Shown: in pieces, positions 34,607 to 44,505 of the stretch
How positions within the stretch are numbered: the first letter of the stretch is position 1
How the letters are laid out: every line of letters starts with the position of its first letter
Assembly: GCA_036620675.1 (NCBI GenBank)
Contig: JAZHEE010000010.1
Strand: one strand, 5' to 3'
Source of the DNA: Jejubacter sp036620675
Lineage (GTDB): Bacteria > Pseudomonadota > Gammaproteobacteria > Enterobacterales > Enterobacteriaceae
Length of the DNA stretch: 64,000 nt
Notes under the pieces: model-generated
The model's input: only the letters and a program-made list of their open reading frames with translations
Database searches by the model: none
Told to the model about the DNA's origin: nothing
Translations under genes and position numbers: made by a program

Positions 34607-37600
34607 CCGATATCGCCGCGCAGCCCCTTGACCCCTTACGACTACCGCTCACGGGCGAGCGGCTGATTGAGGCTTCAGCGGGCACCGGTAAAACCTACAC
34701 CATTGCGGCGCTCTATCTGCGCCTGCTGCTTGGGCTGGGAGGGGAATCCGCCTTTCCCCGACAGCTTGGCGTGGAAGAGCTGCTGGTGGTGACCTTCACC
34801 GAAGCGGCCACCGCCGAACTGCGTGGCCGCATCCGCGCCCGTATTCACGATTTGCGCATCGCCTGCGTGCGTGGCGAAAGCGACGATCCCCTGCTGAGCC
34901 GTCTGCTGGCGGAGATAGCCGATCCCGCCCGGGCGGCCGACATTCTGCGATTTGCCGAGCGTCAGATGGATGAGGCCTCTGTCTTTACTATCCACGGTTT
35001 TTGCCAGCGTATGCTGAGCCTGAACGCTTTTGAGTCGGGCATGCTGTTTGAACAGCAACTGCTGGAAGACGAAAGCGAGCTGCGCCAGCTGGCGTGCGCC
35101 GATTTCTGGCGTCGTCACTGTTATCCGCTATCAAGGCCGGTGGCCCAGGCCATCAGCGCTCAGTGGTCTGGCCCACAGGCGCTGCTGCGCGATATCGACA
35201 GCTGGCTACAGGGTGAGGCGCCACAGCTTAAACGTCCGCCTCAGGATAACGAAACCCTTGAACAGCGTCACCAGCGCAATCTGGCACGAATCGACGCCGT
35301 CAAGGCGCAGTGGCGGGCGGCCGCCCCTGAACTGGCGACGCTTATCGGCGACTCGGGCGTGGATAAGCGCAGCTACAGTAGCCGTTATCTTCCAGCCTGG
35401 CTGGAGAGCGTGGGGGAGTGGGCCTGTCAGGATACTCACGGCTACAGCCTGCCGAAGGATTTAGAAAGATTTAGCCAACGGGTTCTGATTGATAAAACCA
35501 AAAAGGGCGAGCCGCCGCGCCACCCGCTGTTCAGCGCCATTGAAGCGCTGCTGGATGAGCCGCCGGGCCTGCGCGATCTGGTGATAGCCCGGGCGCTGGC
35601 GGAAATCCGTCAGAGCGTGGCGCGTGAAAAGCAGCGTCGGGGCGAACTGGGCTTCGATGATATGTTGAGCCGTCTGGATGCCGCCCTGAGCCAGCCGGGG
35701 GGGGATGCGCTGGCGGAGGCCATTCGTCGCCGCTTTCCGGTGGCGATGATCGATGAGTTTCAGGATACTGACCCCCAGCAGTATCGCATCTTCCGGCGTA
35801 TCTGGCTGGGGCAGCAGGAAACCGGGATGCTGCTGATAGGCGACCCCAAGCAGGCTATCTACGCATTTCGCGGCGCGGATATTTTTACCTATATGCGCGC
35901 GCGCTCCGAGGTGAGCGCCCACTATACTCTGGATACCAACTGGCGCTCGTCGCCGGGAATGGTAGACAGCGTAAACCGTCTGTTCGCTCATCAGGATACC
36001 CCTTTTCTGTTCCGCCAGATTCCGTTTCAGCCGGTGAATGCGGCGCCGCCCAACGGCCAGATGCGCTTTACCCTGAATGGCGAGGTCAGTCCGGCGCTGT
36101 CCGTCTGGCTGCCGCCGGGCGATGGATGTGGAGTAAGCGATTACCAACAGGCCATGGCCCGTCAGTGTGCGATGCAGATTCGCGACTGGCTGACGGCGGG
36201 GCAAGAAGGTGCCGCGTTGCTGTGGCGCGGGGAGCGTTCGCGCCCGGTGGAGGCCCGGGACATTACCGTGCTGGTGCGCTCTCGTTCCGAAGCCGCCATC
36301 GTTCGCGAAGCGCTGGCAGCCCTGAATATCCCTTCGGTTTACCTTTCAAATCGCGATAGCGTGTTCGCTACCCCGGAAGCTCGCGAGCTGCACTGGCTGT
36401 TGCAGGCGGTACTGGCGCCAGGCCAGGAGAGCGCCCTGCGTAGCGCCATGGCCACCAGCATTCTGGGGCTGGATGCTGCCGCCATCGATGCCATGAATCA
36501 GGATGAACGGGCCTGGGATACACTGGTAGAGGAGTTTGACGAATACCGTCAGATCTGGATGCGGCGTGGAGTGATGCCGATGATCCGCACTATGATGGCA
36601 AAGCGCGGGCTGGCGGAAAATCTGCTGGCCTCTCCCGGCGGTGAGCGGCGCCTGACCGACCTGCTGCACCTGAGCGAACTGCTGCAGGAGACTTCGGCCC
36701 GACTTGACAGCGAGCATGCGCTGGTACGCTGGCTGGCCCAGAATATTGAGGCGCCGGATAATAACGCCGCCAGCCAGCAGCTACGGCTGGAAAGCGATCG
36801 CCATCTGGTGCAGATTGTCACCATCCATAAATCGAAAGGGCTGGAGTATTCGCTGGTCTGGCTACCCTTCATCGCCTCTTTTCGTCCCCAGAAACAGGCG
36901 CTGTGGCACGATCGCGAAAGCTTCCAGACTCTGCTTTCCCTGAATGACGATAAACAGGGGCTGGAACTGGCGGAAGAGGAGCGCCTGGCAGAAGATTTGC
37001 GCCTGCTGTATGTGGCGCTGACCCGGGCCATCTGGCACTGTAGCGTTGGCATTGCGCCACTCTATCTGCGCGGGAGAGCGAAGAAAGGGGATACCGATCT
37101 ACACCTTAGCGCTATTGGCTGGCTGATCCAGCGCGGGGCGCCCTGCGACGCGGCGGGATTGCGTCAGGCGCTGGAAGCCCTGTGCGGTGGCGATATTCAG
37201 CTTAGGGAACTGATGCCGGACGATGGCCGACCATGGCAGCCTCCTGCGCCCGAAGCGCGCGAACTGGCGGCGAGGGTCGCTACCGGCGCAATAGGCGATC
37301 CCTGGCGAGTGACCAGTTATTCCGGGCTGACGCGTCACGGCGGCGGCGTCGCTCAGGATCTGATGCCGCGGCTGGATATCGATGCTGCGGGCGGCGCGGA
37401 ACAGAATGGTGAGCCTGCGTTGACGGCGCATAGCTTTCCGCGTGGCGCCGCACCCGGCACTTTTCTGCATGGGTTGTTTGAACAACTGGAATTTACTCAA
37501 CCGCTGGATCCGCAGTGGCTGCGGGAACAGCTACAGCTTGGCGGATACGACGAGGCGTGGCTGCCTGTGCTGGCGCCCTGGCTGACACAGATTCTGGCCA

Positions 37601-38139
37601 CGCCGCTCAGTAATGACGGAGCCTGCCTGAACCAGCTTCCCGCAGGCGAACGCCAGGTGGAGCTGGAGTTTTATCTGCCGATTAGCGCTACCCTGACGCC
37701 CGACAGGCTGGATGCGCTGGCTCATCGCTACGATCCGCTGTCGGCGCGTTGCCCCGAACTGCAATTTCGGCAGATTCGCGGCATGCTTAAAGGTTTTATC
37801 GACCTGGTGTTCCGCTGGCGCGGGCGCTATTACCTGCTGGATTATAAATCGAACTGGCTGGGGGAGGGCAGCGAAGCCTACACCCGGGAAGCGATGGAAA
37901 AAGCGATGTGCGAACACCGCTACGATCTGCAGTATCAGCTCTACAGCCTGGCGCTGCACCGCTATCTGCGCCATCGCCTGGCAGATTATGATTATGAGCG
38001 CCACTTTGGCGGAGTTATCTATCTGTTTCTGCGCGGCGTGGAGCCAGGCAATCCGCAGCAGGGTATCTTCACCACCCGGCCGGATCCGGCGCTGGTGGCA
38101 GGGCTGGATGCGCTCTTTTCCGGGCAGGAGGAATCATGA
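34603..38139 (+). CDS. recB: Exonuclease V beta subunit RecB
   Basis: 1178-residue 3'-5' SF1 helicase and nuclease. Walker A ASAGTGKTYT at about 24-33; helicase motif II IDEFQDTDPQQY; the C-terminal nuclease domain has D1080 and K1082 (LLDYKSNWLG) at E. coli numbering. Loads RecA after Chi. Overlaps ptrA and recD by 4 bases each. Confidence 0.97.
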   Translation: MTDIAAQPLDPLRLPLTGERLIEASAGTGKTYTIAALYLRLLLGLGGESAFPRQLGVEELLVVTFTEAATAELRGRIRARIHDLRIACVRGESDDPLLSRLLAEIADPARAADILRFAERQMDEASVFTIHGFCQRMLSLNAFESGMLFEQQLLEDESELRQLACADFWRRHCYPLSRPVAQAISAQWSGPQALLRDIDSWLQGEAPQLKRPPQDNETLEQRHQRNLARIDAVKAQWRAAAPELATLIGDSGVDKRSYSSRYLPAWLESVGEWACQDTHGYSLPKDLERFSQRVLIDKTKKGEPPRHPLFSAIEALLDEPPGLRDLVIARALAEIRQSVAREKQRRGELGFDDMLSRLDAALSQPGGDALAEAIRRRFPVAMIDEFQDTDPQQYRIFRRIWLGQQETGMLLIGDPKQAIYAFRGADIFTYMRARSEVSAHYTLDTNWRSSPGMVDSVNRLFAHQDTPFLFRQIPFQPVNAAPPNGQMRFTLNGEVSPALSVWLPPGDGCGVSDYQQAMARQCAMQIRDWLTAGQEGAALLWRGERSRPVEARDITVLVRSRSEAAIVREALAALNIPSVYLSNRDSVFATPEARELHWLLQAVLAPGQESALRSAMATSILGLDAAAIDAMNQDERAWDTLVEEFDEYRQIWMRRGVMPMIRTMMAKRGLAENLLASPGGERRLTDLLHLSELLQETSARLDSEHALVRWLAQNIEAPDNNAASQQLRLESDRHLVQIVTIHKSKGLEYSLVWLPFIASFRPQKQALWHDRESFQTLLSLNDDKQGLELAEEERLAEDLRLLYVALTRAIWHCSVGIAPLYLRGRAKKGDTDLHLSAIGWLIQRGAPCDAAGLRQALEALCGGDIQLRELMPDDGRPWQPPAPEARELAARVATGAIGDPWRVTSYSGLTRHGGGVAQDLMPRLDIDAAGGAEQNGEPALTAHSFPRGAAPGTFLHGLFEQLEFTQPLDPQWLREQLQLGGYDEAWLPVLAPWLTQILATPLSNDGACLNQLPAGERQVELEFYLPISATLTPDRLDALAHRYDPLSARCPELQFRQIRGMLKGFIDLVFRWRGRYYLLDYKSNWLGEGSEAYTREAMEKAMCEHRYDLQYQLYSLALHRYLRHRLADYDYERHFGGVIYLFLRGVEPGNPQQGIFTTRPDPALVAGLDALFSGQEES

Positions 38140-39974
38140 CGTTGCAGTCGTTGTTCGATCAGGCGGTAGCCCTGAAGCTGCTGCGTCCGCTGGATGCCCG
38201 TTTCGCGCTGACTCTGGTGGGGGACGACACGGCGGCAACGCTGGCGGCGGCGCTGCTAAGTCGCGATGCGGGGGAAGGGCATGTCTGTTTGCCGCTTTCC
38301 CGGCTGCGGCCGAATCTCTGCTTCGAAGACCGCTATGAGTCGCTGGCGCAGGCGCTGTTTGCCGCGGTAGGCAATCCTGCCGACTGGCGCCAGGCGCTGC
38401 TGGCTTCTGCGGCGGTCAGTGAAGGCGATGCGGCTACGCCCCTGAAGCTGGTGGGCGATCGCCTCTATCTGAACCGGATGTGGCAGGATGAGCAGGCGGT
38501 GGCGCGCTTCTTTCATAGCGGGAACCGGGTGGTGCCTCAGGATGCCTCGCAGCTACGCGCCGTGCTGGACGAGTTGTTCGGCGACGCCACACAGGAGACT
38601 GACTGGCAAAAAGTCGCCGCCGCGGTGGCGCTCACCCGGCGGATGGCGGTGATATCCGGCGGCCCCGGCACAGGTAAAACCACCACGGTGGCGAAACTGC
38701 TGGTGGCGCTGATTCGGCTGGAAGAACACCAGCGGCCGCGTATCCGGCTGGCGGCCCCGACCGGTAAAGCGGCGGCGCGTTTGACCGAGTCGCTCGGGAG
38801 CGCCCTGCGTCAGCTGGCGCTGACGCAGGAACAGAAAGCGCTGCTGCCGGAAGAAGCCTGTACCCTACATCGGCTATTGGGCGCTCAGCCCGGTAGCCAG
38901 CGACTGCGCTATCATGCCGATAACCCGCTGCATCTGGATGTGCTGGTCGTGGACGAGGCCTCGATGGTGGATTTGCCGATGATGGCGCGTCTGGTAGCGG
39001 CGCTGCCGCACCATGCCAGAGTGATTTTCCTGGGCGACCGCGATCAGTTGGCTTCGGTGGAGGCCGGTGCGGTACTTGGCGATATTTGCCACTTTATCGG
39101 CGACGGCTACAGTGCCGATCGGGCCAGGGAGCTGACGCAGCTGACCGGTTGTCCGGTTCCCGGTAGTGAACGGTCGGGGGCCGAAGCGCTGCGTGACAGC
39201 CTGTGCCTGCTGCGTAAAAGCTATCGCTTTAAAGCCGATGCCGGCATCGGGCGCCTGGCCGCTGCGGTTAACCGCAGTGATAAAGCGGCGGCGCGCGGCG
39301 TTCTGGGGGAAGGTTTTGACGATGTCGCTTTCTGGCCGCTGGGCAACCTGGAGGAGTACGCGCAGATGCTGGCTGGCGCCCGGGAAGGCTATGCCCGCTA
39401 TCTTTCGCTACTCGGGGATGCCGATGCCGCACCGGAACGGTTGCTGGAGGCATTTAGTGAATATCGTCTGCTGTGCGCGCTGCGCGAGGGGCCTTTCGGC
39501 GTGCGCGGTCTGAATGAACGCCTGGAGCAGGTGCTAATGCGGCGCGGCGTGTTACAACGTACGCAGAGTGGCTCGCGTTGGTATCACGGGCGACCGGTGA
39601 TGATCTCCCGTAACGACAGCGCGCTGGAGTTGTTTAACGGCGATATCGGTATTGCGCTTGAGGGCGATGAGGGGCTGCGGGTCTGGTTCCCGATGTCGGA
39701 CGGCAGCGTGAAGTCGGTTCAGCCCAGTCGTCTGCCGGCCCATGAGACCGCGTGGGCGATGACGGTGCATAAGTCTCAGGGCTCGGAGTTCGAGCACGCG
39801 GCGCTGGTGCTGCCGTCGCGTTTTGTGCCGCTGGTGAGCCGGGAGCTGGTCTATACCGCCATTACCCGGGCAAAGAAGCGGTTAACTATCTGGGGGCGGG
39901 ACAGCGTACTGGAGCAGGCCATTATCACCGGTACCGAACGGCGTAGTGGCCTGCCCGAGCTGTTTGCTGGTTAA
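38136..39974 (+). CDS. recD: Exonuclease V alpha subunit RecD
   Basis: 612-residue 5'-3' SF1 helicase, the fast motor of RecBCD. Walker A GGPGTGKTTT with Lys181; motif II VVDEASMVDLPMM; C-terminal TVHKSQGSEF and YTAITRAKK. The stop codon overlaps that of the convergent argA: the palindrome TTAA at 39971-39974 serves both. Confidence 0.97.
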   Translation: MTLQSLFDQAVALKLLRPLDARFALTLVGDDTAATLAAALLSRDAGEGHVCLPLSRLRPNLCFEDRYESLAQALFAAVGNPADWRQALLASAAVSEGDAATPLKLVGDRLYLNRMWQDEQAVARFFHSGNRVVPQDASQLRAVLDELFGDATQETDWQKVAAAVALTRRMAVISGGPGTGKTTTVAKLLVALIRLEEHQRPRIRLAAPTGKAAARLTESLGSALRQLALTQEQKALLPEEACTLHRLLGAQPGSQRLRYHADNPLHLDVLVVDEASMVDLPMMARLVAALPHHARVIFLGDRDQLASVEAGAVLGDICHFIGDGYSADRARELTQLTGCPVPGSERSGAEALRDSLCLLRKSYRFKADAGIGRLAAAVNRSDKAAARGVLGEGFDDVAFWPLGNLEEYAQMLAGAREGYARYLSLLGDADAAPERLLEAFSEYRLLCALREGPFGVRGLNERLEQVLMRRGVLQRTQSGSRWYHGRPVMISRNDSALELFNGDIGIALEGDEGLRVWFPMSDGSVKSVQPSRLPAHETAWAMTVHKSQGSEFEHAALVLPSRFVPLVSRELVYTAITRAKKRLTIWGRDSVLEQAIITGTERRSGLPELFAG

Positions 39975-41302
39975 GTAAGCTCCGCCATTAACACTTTGGA
40001 GCGGCGCTGGTAGTTGTACATCTGCTTTTTGCTTTCCGGTAACAGTTCAACGTCCACCGGAATGAAGCCACGCTCCTGGAACCAGTGGATGCTGTGGGTG
40101 GTCAGTACGAACAGCCGGTTTAGCCCCATCTGCCGCGCCTGAGTGGCGATGCGCTTCAGCAGTTCTTCACCGCGCGATGAGCTACGGTAATCCGGATGAA
40201 CCGCCACGCAGGCCATTTCCCCAATCTGCTCTTCCGGGAACGGGTAGAGGGCGGCGCAGGCGATAGTCAGATTATCGCGCTGGACGATGGTGAATTTATC
40301 TATCTCCATCTCCAGCTGTTCGCGGGAGCGGCGCACCAGAATGCCCTGCTGTTCCAGCGGGCGAATCAGTTCCAGAATACCGCCAATATCGTTGATGGTT
40401 GCGCGCCGTACCTGTTCAGCGCTTTCCATCACGATCTGCGTGCCTATACCGTCCCGGGAGAACAGCTCCTGCAGCAGCGCGCCGTCTTCCCGGTAGCTTA
40501 TCAGATGGCAGCGTCGCACCCCGCTGCGGCAGGCCTTCAGGGCGCCACGCAGAAATCGCACGGTGCCGGAATGATAGTCGCCTTTCGCTTCCATCTCTTC
40601 AACCCGAACCTGAGCCTCATTGGGGAAGAGTTCAGACAGAATACCGCCTTCGCCGTTGCTGACCCCCTGGGAGGAGCAGAAACCGATCATCTTTTCGGCT
40701 TTCAGTTTTACCGCCACCTGAGTGGCTATCTCTTCCGAGGTCAGGTTAAAGCTTTCGCCGGTTACCGAAACGGCGACTGGCCCCATTACCACGATAGCGC
40801 CGCTGTCGAGCTGGCGGTGAATGCTGTCGGCGTCGATGCGGCGGATACGCCCGCTGTGGCAGTAATCCACGCCGTCGTCCACCCCCAGCGGCTGGGCGGT
40901 AATAAAGTTGCCGCTGACCACGTTAATATGGGCGCCCTGTAGCGGCGTATTGTTAAGACTCATCGACAGCCGGGCGGTGATCTCCAGTTGCAGCAAGCCT
41001 GCCGCCTGTTTAACCAGTTCCAGCGCCCTGGCGTCTGTCACCCGGGTATGCTTGTGGTAAACCGGTTCACAGTGGTGAGCAGCCAGATTCGCGTCGATCT
41101 GTGGGCGGGCACCATAGACCACCACCAGTCGAATCCCCAGACTGTGAAGAAGTCCTATGTCGTTAACAATACTGGAAAAATTTTCATGCTCGATGGCTTC
41201 GCCGCCCAGCATAATGACAAATGTTTTCCCGCGATGGGCATTTATCCAGGGGACGGAATGACGAAAACCCTGCACCAGTTCTGTCTTGCGCTCCTTTACC
41301 AC
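39971..41302 (-). CDS. argA: N-acetylglutamate synthase ArgA
   Basis: 443-residue first enzyme of arginine synthesis, feedback inhibited by arginine. N-terminal amino-acid-kinase-like domain (about 20-280, VIMLGGEAI, VVVYGARPQI) and C-terminal GNAT acetyltransferase (about 295-443, VAVHPDYRSSSRGEELL). Start is GTG at 41302, as in E. coli, with identical length. A pair of ARG boxes lies upstream. Confidence 0.97.
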   Translation of the reverse strand: MVKERKTELVQGFRHSVPWINAHRGKTFVIMLGGEAIEHENFSSIVNDIGLLHSLGIRLVVVYGARPQIDANLAAHHCEPVYHKHTRVTDARALELVKQAAGLLQLEITARLSMSLNNTPLQGAHINVVSGNFITAQPLGVDDGVDYCHSGRIRRIDADSIHRQLDSGAIVVMGPVAVSVTGESFNLTSEEIATQVAVKLKAEKMIGFCSSQGVSNGEGGILSELFPNEAQVRVEEMEAKGDYHSGTVRFLRGALKACRSGVRRCHLISYREDGALLQELFSRDGIGTQIVMESAEQVRRATINDIGGILELIRPLEQQGILVRRSREQLEMEIDKFTIVQRDNLTIACAALYPFPEEQIGEMACVAVHPDYRSSSRGEELLKRIATQARQMGLNRLFVLTTHSIHWFQERGFIPVDVELLPESKKQMYNYQRRSKVLMAELT

Positions 41303-41314
41303 GGCACAACCCTC

Positions 41315-41353
41315 AGTGAATTATTATTCGCAATAAGTGTATTTTTATTCTTT
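41315..41353. promoter_or_regulatory. ARG-box pair (ArgR operator) of argA
   Basis: AGTGAATTATTATTCGCA (41315-41332) and AGTGTATTTTTATTCTTT (41336-41353) match the 18-bp ARG box with the canonical 3-bp spacing, just upstream of the argA start. Confidence 0.75.
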
Positions 41354-41538
41354 TATTGGGATGGGCGCAAGCGGAAATTTAGCGCTTTTTTGCGCAATGG
41401 CTGTGCAGAATTCCCTGATTGTAACCACATGTTTACCCTTTTATAGATGACACCCGGTTGCGGTTTCGCTAAAGTTTTCGGTTCGGATTTTTGCTCTATC
41501 GTGTCAGATTGTGTTTATTGTTTTGGCCTGGGAGAATC

Positions 41539-42783
41539 ATGTCGGAAGAGAGTTCAATCAGTCGCCGCCGGTTGCTGCAGGGGGCGGGGGCGATGTGGTT
41601 GCTCAGCGTGAGTCCGCTGGGTTTTGCTGCCACCAGTCAGGTTATCGCGGTTCGCGTATGGCCAGCGTCGACTTATACTCGCGTCACCATTGAGTCCAAT
41701 CGCGAGTTGAAATACCGCCAGTTCGCGCTGAGCAATCCAGAGCGCGTGGTAGTGGATATCGAAAATGTTCATCTTAATTCGGTACTGAAAAAACTGGGCA
41801 ACCTGGTGCGCGCGGACGATCCCTATATTAAGTCGGCGCGAGTGGGGCAGTTCGACCCGCAAACGGTACGGCTGGTATTTGAGCTTAAGCAGGATGTAGC
41901 GCCGCATATGTTTGCGCTGGCGCCGGTGGCCGAGTTCAAAGAGCGCCTGGTGATGGATCTCTATCCGGCCAGGGGGAATCCTGAGCAGGATCCCCTGCTG
42001 GCGCTGCTTGAAGATTACAACAAGGGCGACCTGGATAAAGCTACGCCGGATCAGGGGCCGAAGCCAGGCAGAGCGGGGCACGACCGTCCGATTGTGATTA
42101 TGATAGATCCCGGCCACGGCGGCGAGGATCCTGGCGCTACCGGGAAACACCGCACCCACGAAAAAGATGTGGTACTGCAGATTGGGCGTCGGCTGAATAA
42201 GCTGATTGCTAAAGAGCCTAATATGAAGGCCTATATGACCCGTAACGAAGATGTCTTTATTCCGCTGCGGGTTCGGGTGGCCAAAGCCCGTAAGCAGCGC
42301 GCCGATCTGTTCGTTTCCATCCACGCCGACGCCTTTAACGATCGCTCGGCTCACGGTTCATCGGTCTATGCGCTTTCGACCAAAGGCGCGACCAGTACTG
42401 CCGCCAGATACCTGGCCCAGACCCAGAACGCCGCCGACCTGATCGGTGGCGTCAGTAAGAGCGGCGACCGTTACCTGGATCACACCATGTTCGATATGGT
42501 GCAGTCGCTGACTATCAACGACAGCCTGAAATTTGGTAAGGAAGTATTAACCCGACTGGGTAACGTTAACCGCCTGCATAAAGGGCGGGTTGAACAGGCG
42601 GGCTTTGCGGTACTGAAGGCGCCGGATATACCATCGATTCTGGTGGAAACCGCCTTTATCAGTAACGTTCAGGAAGAGCGTAAATTGCGTACCGCCGCAT
42701 TCCAGCAGAAAGTGGCGGAATCAATACTGGCGGGGATTAAAGCTTACTTCGCTGACGATGCGCGGATGGCGCGGCGCGGCTAA
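41539..42783 (+). CDS. amiC: N-acetylmuramoyl-L-alanine amidase AmiC
   Basis: 414-residue periplasmic zinc amidase that splits septal peptidoglycan, activated by NlpD. A twin-arginine signal (SRRRLLQGAGA, residues about 8-18) indicates Tat export. AMIN septal-targeting domain at about 33-140, linker, then Amidase_3 catalytic domain from about 186 with H193 in IDPGHGGEDPGA. Start ATG at 41539 with GGAGA upstream. Terminator at 42809-42830. Confidence 0.96.
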   Translation: MSEESSISRRRLLQGAGAMWLLSVSPLGFAATSQVIAVRVWPASTYTRVTIESNRELKYRQFALSNPERVVVDIENVHLNSVLKKLGNLVRADDPYIKSARVGQFDPQTVRLVFELKQDVAPHMFALAPVAEFKERLVMDLYPARGNPEQDPLLALLEDYNKGDLDKATPDQGPKPGRAGHDRPIVIMIDPGHGGEDPGATGKHRTHEKDVVLQIGRRLNKLIAKEPNMKAYMTRNEDVFIPLRVRVAKARKQRADLFVSIHADAFNDRSAHGSSVYALSTKGATSTAARYLAQTQNAADLIGGVSKSGDRYLDHTMFDMVQSLTINDSLKFGKEVLTRLGNVNRLHKGRVEQAGFAVLKAPDIPSILVETAFISNVQEERKLRTAAFQQKVAESILAGIKAYFADDARMARRG

Positions 42784-42808
42784 CTGAGAAATCCGCTGAA
42801 TACACCAG

Positions 42809-42830
42809 ACCGGCCACGTGCCGGTTTTTT
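42809..42830 (+). terminator. Terminator of amiC
   Basis: ACCGGC-CACGT-GCCGGT followed by TTTT, 25 bp after the stop. Confidence 0.85.
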
Positions 42831-42880
42831 CTTTGTGAAGCGGGAAGCCAGGAAATTTGTGGATTTCGGCGGACAAAAAC

Positions 42881-42903
42881 AAAAAAACACCCAAAAGGGT
42901 GCC
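42881..42903 (-). terminator. Terminator of the tRNA-fMet operon
   Basis: Minus strand GGCACCCTTTTGGGTG followed by seven T residues, 9 bp beyond the second tRNA. Confidence 0.9.
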
Positions 42904-42911
42904 TTAATCGT

Positions 42912-42988
<77 letters not shown>

Positions 42989-43023
42989 TCCGTCTTACTA
43001 CTTCTGATTGTGACTTCTTGTAT

Positions 43024-43100
<77 letters not shown>

Positions 43101-43114
43101 TCCGATGGGTGCGC

Positions 43115-43142
43115 AATATACTCCCCTGAGATTTTGTTGCAA
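43115..43142 (-). promoter_or_regulatory. Promoter of the tRNA-fMet operon
   Basis: On the minus strand TTGCAA (-35, 43142-43137), 16-bp spacer and TATATT (-10, 43120-43115), followed by a GCGC discriminator typical of stringently controlled stable-RNA promoters. Confidence 0.75.
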
Positions 43143-43312
43143 CCCTTTTTTAAATAAATCGCGGATTTAGCCGACGACCGTTGAAATATCCCGCAACAAG
43201 GGCGTTTTTTGACCATTTTACATTTTGAAGGGCCGGGCGCGTTTCAATCCCCCGGAGCCTTTGGTATCTTGCTCTGCGGGCATCCGGCATAACTGATATG
43301 AAGAGAAGATGA

Positions 43313-44413
43313 ATGAAAGGACGTTGGGCCAATAAGATTCTGACGGGGGCCATGCTGGTGTTGCTGGCCGCCTGTTCCTCGAAACCGACTGACCGCGGTC
43401 AGCAATATAGCGATGGTAAGTTCACACAGCCGTTTTCGCTGGTGAATCAGCCGGATGCCGTTGGCGCGCCGATTAACGCTGGTGATTTTGCCCGCCAGGT
43501 AAGTGAGATCCGCAACGCTTCGCCGCGCCTGTTCGGCAGTCAGAGTGACGTTTACGGCGCCGTTGAGCAGTGGCTGCGCGCCGGCGGTGATACCCGCACC
43601 CTGAGCCAGTATGGCATTGATGCCTGGCAGATGCAGGGGGCGGACAGCTACGGCAACGTGCAGTTTACCGGTTATTACACGCCGGTCATCGAGGCCCGAC
43701 ACACCCGTCAGGGCGAGTTTCAGTATCCCATTTACCGGATGCCGCCGAAACGTGGACGCCTGCCTTCGCGCGCGGCTATTTACAGCGGCGCGTTGAGCGA
43801 CAGCTACGTGCTGGCCTGGAGCAACTCGCTTATCGATAACTTTATTATGGATGTGCAGGGCAGTGGCTATATTGATTTTGGCGACGGTAGCCCGCTCACC
43901 TTTTTTGGCTATGCCGGCAAGAACGGCCACGCCTATCGCAGCATCGGTAAGGTGCTTATCGATCGCGGTGAAGTGAAGCGCGAAGATATGTCGATGCAGG
44001 CGATTCGCCACTGGGCGCAAACGCACAGCGAAGCAGAGGTGCGCGAACTGCTGGAGCAGAACCCGTCATTTGTCTTCTTTAAGCCTGAAACCTTCGCGCC
44101 GGTGAAAGGGGCTGCTGCGGTACCGCTGATCGGCCGCGCTTCGGTCGCATCCGATCGCAGCATTGTGCCCACAGGTACCACCCTGCTGATGGAAGTACCG
44201 CTGCTGGACGATAAGGGCAAGTTTAACGGTCAGTATGAGATGCGCGTGATGGTGGCGCTGGATGTGGGCGGTGCGATTAAAGGCCAGCATTTTGACATTT
44301 ATCAGGGCATCGGCCCGGACGCCGGGCACCGTGCGGGATGGTATAATCACTATGGTCGCGTCTGGGTGCTGAAGTCTGCGCCCGGCGCCGGGCACACGTT
44401 ATTTAACGGCTAA
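43313..44413 (+). CDS. mltA: Membrane-bound lytic murein transglycosylase A, MltA
   Basis: 366-residue outer-membrane lipoprotein cleaving glycan strands to 1,6-anhydromuropeptides. Lipobox LLAAC with Cys21 after a short signal. The MltA barrel (FTGYYTPVIEARHTRQGEFQYP) and the C-terminal 3D domain (MVALDVGGAIKGQHFDIYQG, with the catalytic Asp) are intact. Length within one residue of E. coli. Confidence 0.96.
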   Translation: MKGRWANKILTGAMLVLLAACSSKPTDRGQQYSDGKFTQPFSLVNQPDAVGAPINAGDFARQVSEIRNASPRLFGSQSDVYGAVEQWLRAGGDTRTLSQYGIDAWQMQGADSYGNVQFTGYYTPVIEARHTRQGEFQYPIYRMPPKRGRLPSRAAIYSGALSDSYVLAWSNSLIDNFIMDVQGSGYIDFGDGSPLTFFGYAGKNGHAYRSIGKVLIDRGEVKREDMSMQAIRHWAQTHSEAEVRELLEQNPSFVFFKPETFAPVKGAAAVPLIGRASVASDRSIVPTGTTLLMEVPLLDDKGKFNGQYEMRVMVALDVGGAIKGQHFDIYQGIGPDAGHRAGWYNHYGRVWVLKSAPGAGHTLFNG

Positions 44414-44424
44414 TTCATACCGTT

Positions 44425-44447
44425 CCCTCTCTCCTCAGGGGAGAGGG
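44425..44447. repeat. GAGAGGG-type intergenic palindrome
   Basis: CCCTCTC / GAGAGGG arms between mltA and tcdA, followed by GCCAGGGGGAGGGG. Member of the four-copy set; may end mltA transcription. Confidence 0.65.
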
Positions 44448-44505
44448 CCAGGGGGAGGGGCAAATCCCGCTCCTCACCCCCTTCTATTTCTGAGGTTTCT
44501 AAATC

